DNA of 8,397 nucleotides from contig CAKTBC010000080.1 of NCBI GenBank assembly GCA_934533005.1, positions 1 to 8,397 on the forward strand, read 5' to 3'. This document shows positions 5,545-8,397 of this stretch, piece after piece (position 1 is the stretch's first letter; every line of letters starts with the position of its first letter). The DNA is from an uncultured Oscillospiraceae bacterium. GTDB taxonomy: Bacteria > Bacillota > Clostridia > Oscillospirales > Oscillospiraceae. The position numbers were made by a program, and so were the translations under genes. The notes under the pieces are model-generated. The model did not search any database. It was not told the origin of the DNA and saw nothing but the letters and a program-made list of their open reading frames with translations.

Positions 5545-5660
5545 TTTGCTCCCGCAGGAGCAAATAAAATGGGATCATTTTCTCCGGCGACATGTGCGTC
5601 GGAGAAAATACTTTTCGGCTCGCAAACGTGCGACCGCAGCGAGTGCGCTGCCGCGAGCCG
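5545..5660. repeat. Cluster of three hairpins, candidate dispersed palindromic repeat or structured RNA
   Basis: Three consecutive inverted repeats fill the spacer between trpS and the TagO-like gene. The first is TTTGCTCC/GGAGCAAA (5545-5552 with 5557-5564, loop CGCA). The second has 13-bp arms (5577-5589 with 5597-5609, one G-U pair, 7-nt loop). The third is CGGCTCGC/GCGAGCCG (5616-5623 with 5653-5660), enclosing GCAGCG/CGCTGC (5636-5641 with 5646-5651). Such density exceeds a single terminator. A REP-like intergenic repeat, a transcribed structured RNA or a leader of the downstream gene are all possible. The minus strand happens to be open from 5684 to 5490, which probably reflects the element and not a protein. 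Confidence 0.6.
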
Positions 5661-5668
5661 CAGCCCCT

Positions 5669-5702
5669 CAAACAAACCCCTCAACGGAGTGGGGTTTGTT
5701 TG
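5669..5702 (-). terminator. Probable trpS terminator
   Basis: CAAACAAACCCC (5669-5680) and GGGGTTTGTTTG (5691-5702) form a perfect 12-bp stem with a 10-nt loop, starting six bases past the trpS stop codon. On the minus strand the U-rich part is inside the 3' arm (GGGGTTTGTTTG) and no further U-run follows, so it is a non-classical terminator for trpS. The plus strand has ACTTTCTT after the stem and would suit a rightward transcript, but no rightward gene is upstream. Confidence 0.6.
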
Positions 5703-5708
5703 ACTTTC

Positions 5709-6719
5709 TTAGATTTGCACGAAGCCGATCTTTTTATAGACCTTGCGCAGCGTGCGGTTGGCCGCGCAGGCCGCCCGCTCCGCGCCGTCGCGCAGAACGT
5801 CTTCGAGATACGCCTTGTCCTTCATGAGGCGTTCGGCCTCCTCGCGGATGGGGCGCAGCGTTTCCACAACGGCCTCGCCCACGGCGGGCTTGAAGGCACC
5901 ATAGCCCTTGCCGTCAAATTCGGCCTCGATCTCGTCCATGGTCTTACCGGTACAGACGCTGTAGATCTGCATAAGGTTCGTTACGCCCGGCTTCTCGGGG
6001 CTTGCGTATACGCAGTGGCCGGTTTCGGAGTCTGTCACGGCGCGCTTGAAGCAGCGCATAATGTCGTCCGGGGACTGCATGATATAGATGCACCCGCCGG
6101 GGTCCTTGTCGGACTTGGACATTTTGTTCTCCGGGCTCGTAAGGCTCATGATGCGCGCACCCGTGGGCGGGATGTAGGGCTCGGGGATCCGGAACACGTC
6201 GCCGTAGATGTTGTTGAAGCGCATCGCGATATCGCGGCAGATCTCCACGTGCTGCTTCTGGTCGCCGCCGACGGGGACAAGGTCGGTCTGGTAGAGCAGG
6301 ATGTCCGCGGCCATGAGCGCGGGGTAGGTGAAGAGACCGGCGTTGATATTATCCGCATTTTTGGAAGACTTATCCTTGAACTGCGTCATGCGGGAGAGCT
6401 CGCCGAACATGGTGTAGCAGTCAAGCACCCAGCCGAGCTGCGCGTGCGCGGGGACGTGGCTCTGGATGAACAGAGTGTTCTTCTTCGGGTCAAGACCGCA
6501 GGCGATGTACTGCGCGAGCTGCGAAAGCGCGCGGCGGCGCAGATCGGCCGGCACCTGCCGGACGGTGATGGCGTGCATGTCTACGATGCAGTAGTAGCAT
6601 TCATATTCATCGGAGAGCGCCACCCAGTTTTTGATCGCCCCCATATACGAGCCGAGCGTAAGATCGCCGGAGGGCTGGATGCCGGAGAATATGATTTTTT
6701 TGCGGGCAGCTTCTTCCAT
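5709..6719 (-). CDS. trpS: Tryptophanyl-tRNA synthetase
   Basis: This class I aminoacyl-tRNA synthetase charges tRNA-Trp with tryptophan in the cytoplasm. Its 336 residues are the normal bacterial size. The Rossmann fold opens with IIFSGIQPSGDLTLGSYMGAI (9-29), in which TLGS is the HIGH-equivalent. It continues with the Trp-site helix YPALMAADILLY (132-143), GGDQKQHVEI (151-160) and the KMSKS signature ENKMSKSDKD (197-206). The C-terminal part carries the helical anticodon-binding region (about 215-336). The start at 6719 has an AAAGGA site about ten bases upstream. It is divergent from gltX and expressed from its own promoter at 6789-6817. No T-box leader is present: the 5' leader is only about 60 nt. 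A hairpin directly after the stop suggests a monocistronic transcript. Confidence 0.97.
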   Translation of the reverse strand: MEEAARKKIIFSGIQPSGDLTLGSYMGAIKNWVALSDEYECYYCIVDMHAITVRQVPADLRRRALSQLAQYIACGLDPKKNTLFIQSHVPAHAQLGWVLDCYTMFGELSRMTQFKDKSSKNADNINAGLFTYPALMAADILLYQTDLVPVGGDQKQHVEICRDIAMRFNNIYGDVFRIPEPYIPPTGARIMSLTSPENKMSKSDKDPGGCIYIMQSPDDIMRCFKRAVTDSETGHCVYASPEKPGVTNLMQIYSVCTGKTMDEIEAEFDGKGYGAFKPAVGEAVVETLRPIREEAERLMKDKAYLEDVLRDGAERAACAANRTLRKVYKKIGFVQI

Positions 6720-6788
6720 GATGATTCTTTCCTTTCATAAGCATTTTAAAGATGCGGAACTATGGTTTCCGTACTTTTTAATTATGGC

Positions 6789-6817
6789 ATTATAACACGC
6801 CGGTTTTGGCTTGACAA
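6789..6817 (-). promoter_or_regulatory. trpS promoter
   Basis: On the minus strand TTGTCA (complement of 6812-6817) and a perfect TATAAT (complement of 6789-6794) are separated by 17 bp, a strong housekeeping sigma-factor promoter. It predicts a leader of about 60 nt before the trpS start at 6719. Its -35 box overlaps the gltX -35 box by five bases. Confidence 0.8.
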
Positions 6818-6839
6818 TACAGAGCCTATCCAATAAGAT
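6811..6839 (+). promoter_or_regulatory. gltX promoter
   Basis: TTGACA (6811-6816) and TAAGAT (6834-6839) are separated by 17 bp, with a perfect -35 box and a good -10 box. Predicted initiation near 6846 gives a leader of about 32 nt containing the GGGAGG ribosome site (6862-6867). The -35 box is shared with the divergent trpS promoter. Confidence 0.8.
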
Positions 6840-6877
6840 GGGAAAATGACAAAAGACCTTTGGGAGGTTTATCCGTA

Positions 6878-8353
6878 ATGGACAATACATGGTTTGAGAA
6901 AATGGAGGAGCGCATCCCCCGCGGTGAGGTGCGCACGCGCTTTGCGCCGAGCCCCACGGGGTATATGCACGTCGGCAATCTGCGCACCGCGCTCTACACC
7001 TGGTGCATCGCCCGTCACGCGCACGGCAAGTTCCTGCTCCGCATCGAGGACACCGACCAGTCCCGTCAGGTAGAGGGCGCGGTCGAGGTCATTTACAAAA
7101 CACTGCGCGACTGCGGTCTTGACCACGACGAAGGCCCGGACGTCGGCGGCCCGGTCGGCCCGTATGTGCAGACTGAGCGGCGTGACACGTACCTGCCCTA
7201 CGCCAGGCGTCTCGTGGAGCGCGGCCACGCCTACTACTGCTTCTGCGACAAAACCGAGTCCGAAGAGGACTCCGGCGACTTCACCCGCGGGGATGACCCC
7301 TGCCGTGATCTTTCCCCGGAGGAGGTGCAGCGCCGTCTCGATGCCGGCATGCCGTGGGTCATCCGCCAGAAGATCCCCCACGAGGGCGAAACGACGTTCC
7401 ACGACGAGATCTTCGGCGACATCACCGCGCCGAACGCCGATCTCGACGATCAGGTGCTCATCAAGCGCGACGGGCTCCCGACCTACAACTTCGCAAACGT
7501 CATTGACGATCATCTCATGGGCATCACCCACGTCGTGCGCGGCAGCGAGTATCTCTCCAGCGCGCCGAAGTACAACCTTCTGTACGAGGGTCTCGGCTGG
7601 GACGTGCCGAGCTACGTCCACTGCTCGCCCGTCATGCGCGACGCGCACAACAAAATGTCCAAGCGCCACGGCGACCCCTCGTACGAGGATCTTGTCGCGC
7701 AGGGCTTCCTCACGGAGGCGATCGTGAACTATGTCGCCCTCCTCGGCTGGGCGCCCGGCGGTGAGCGGGAGATCTATTCGATCAACGAGCTCGCGGAGGC
7801 GTTCGACATGTCCCGCATCTCGAAGTCCCCAGCAATCTTCGATATTGAAAAGCTCACGTATTTCAACAGCGAATACATCAAGGCCATGTCCCCCGAGGCG
7901 TTCGCGCGCGCGGCGGAGCCCTGGATCCGCAAGGCCGTCAAGACCGAAAGCTACGATCCCGCCCTCATCGCCGCCATTTTGCAGCAGCGCACGGAAAAGC
8001 TTTCGGACATTCCCGAGAAGCTCGGCTTCTTCGATACGCTGCCCGAGTATGACACCGCGCTCTATGTCCACAAGAAGTCCAAGTGCGACGAGACCGTCGC
8101 GCTCGACATGCTCAAAAAGATGCGTCCGCGTCTCGCAGCCATCTCCGAGTGGACGGAGGAGGCCGTGCACGACTGTCTGATCGGCGCGGCGGCGGAGTTT
8201 GGCTGCAAGAACGCTCTCGTCATGTGGCCGGTGCGCATCGCCGTTTCCGGCGAGGCCGTAACGCCCGGCGGCGCCGTGGAGATCTGCCACATCCTCGGCC
8301 AGACCGAAACGCTCGCGCGTATCGACAAGGGCATCGAAAAGCTGGAAAAATGA
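6878..8353 (+). CDS. gltX: Glutamyl-tRNA synthetase
   Basis: A 491-residue class I synthetase that activates glutamate and charges tRNA-Glu (and possibly tRNA-Gln where an amidotransferase route exists), in the cytoplasm. The catalytic domain begins with VRTRFAPSPTGYMHVGNLRT (18-37), where HVGN is the HIGH-equivalent. RIEDTDQSR (55-63) and NKMSKRHGDPS (258-268, KMSKR signature) follow. Cys121, Cys123 (CFC) and Cys142 fit a zinc-binding insertion. Residues about 325-491 form the helical anticodon-binding region. The frame extends upstream to a TTG at 6860, but the ATG at 6878 follows a GGGAGG site by about ten bases and gives the usual length. Whether it is discriminating or also charges tRNA-Gln cannot be told from these motifs. 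The gene is divergent from trpS. Confidence 0.97.
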   Translation: MDNTWFEKMEERIPRGEVRTRFAPSPTGYMHVGNLRTALYTWCIARHAHGKFLLRIEDTDQSRQVEGAVEVIYKTLRDCGLDHDEGPDVGGPVGPYVQTERRDTYLPYARRLVERGHAYYCFCDKTESEEDSGDFTRGDDPCRDLSPEEVQRRLDAGMPWVIRQKIPHEGETTFHDEIFGDITAPNADLDDQVLIKRDGLPTYNFANVIDDHLMGITHVVRGSEYLSSAPKYNLLYEGLGWDVPSYVHCSPVMRDAHNKMSKRHGDPSYEDLVAQGFLTEAIVNYVALLGWAPGGEREIYSINELAEAFDMSRISKSPAIFDIEKLTYFNSEYIKAMSPEAFARAAEPWIRKAVKTESYDPALIAAILQQRTEKLSDIPEKLGFFDTLPEYDTALYVHKKSKCDETVALDMLKKMRPRLAAISEWTEEAVHDCLIGAAAEFGCKNALVMWPVRIAVSGEAVTPGGAVEICHILGQTETLARIDKGIEKLEK

Positions 8354-8397
8354 CAAAATAAGGTCGAAGAAATTCGGCAAAACAGCGCCTCTTTTCG

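Noticed and set aside
5490..5684. 64-codon leftward open frame in the hairpin-rich spacer
   Set aside because: The frame passes through all three inverted repeats and has no evident ribosome site. The palindromic element explains the openness better than a gene does.
6869..8380. 503-codon leftward open frame opposite gltX
   Set aside because: It is a codon-bias shadow of a certain gltX, with no ribosome site.
8354..8397. Start of a further gene or a terminator after gltX
   Set aside because: The ATG at 8350 gives only three codons, and no stable hairpin with a U-run completes inside the remaining bases.

Overview
The window looks like a chromosomal segment of a GC-rich, Gram-positive-type anaerobe, most likely a gut-type clostridium of the Oscillospiraceae or a relative. 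This is inferred from strong GGAGG-like ribosome binding sites, the TagO/WecA-type and TrpS/GltX protein styles, a small Clostridia-like three-gene module, and heavy G+C bias at third codon positions. There is no phage, transposase, CRISPR, rRNA or tRNA signal. I found ten complete genes and one gene running off the left edge.

Layout. Positions 1-26 hold only the first eight codons of a leftward gene. Upstream of it is a promoter with the 19-bp spacer typical of MerR-activated promoters, and immediately upstream of that lies the leftward gene for a MerR-family regulator with a BmrR/GyrI-like effector domain (109-969). A matching operator-like sequence lies in front of the regulator gene itself, which suggests a regulator-target pair with autoregulation. 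A strong terminator (1093-1121) ends the next leftward operon, which encodes a YfcE-type metallophosphoesterase, a membrane acyltransferase of family 3, and a chloramphenicol-acetyltransferase-like enzyme. Their coding regions overlap end to start (3402 down to 1152).

From 3454 to 4353 three small rightward genes overlap head to tail: a 79-aa helical protein, a 118-aa protein with a Gly/Pro-rich middle, and a 105-aa protein with a disordered proline-rich N-terminus and a hydrophobic C-terminus. None has a function I can name. They are the least explained part of the window. A terminator directly after the third stop codon overlaps the 3' end of the convergent gene.

The right half is housekeeping. 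It holds a leftward polyprenyl-phosphate sugar-phosphate transferase (TagO/WecA/MraY superfamily, start of teichoic acid or other envelope glycan synthesis), then a 235-nt spacer packed with four consecutive hairpins. Leftward trpS and rightward gltX follow; they are divergent and driven by back-to-back promoters whose -35 boxes overlap. The last 44 bases after gltX hold nothing I can identify.
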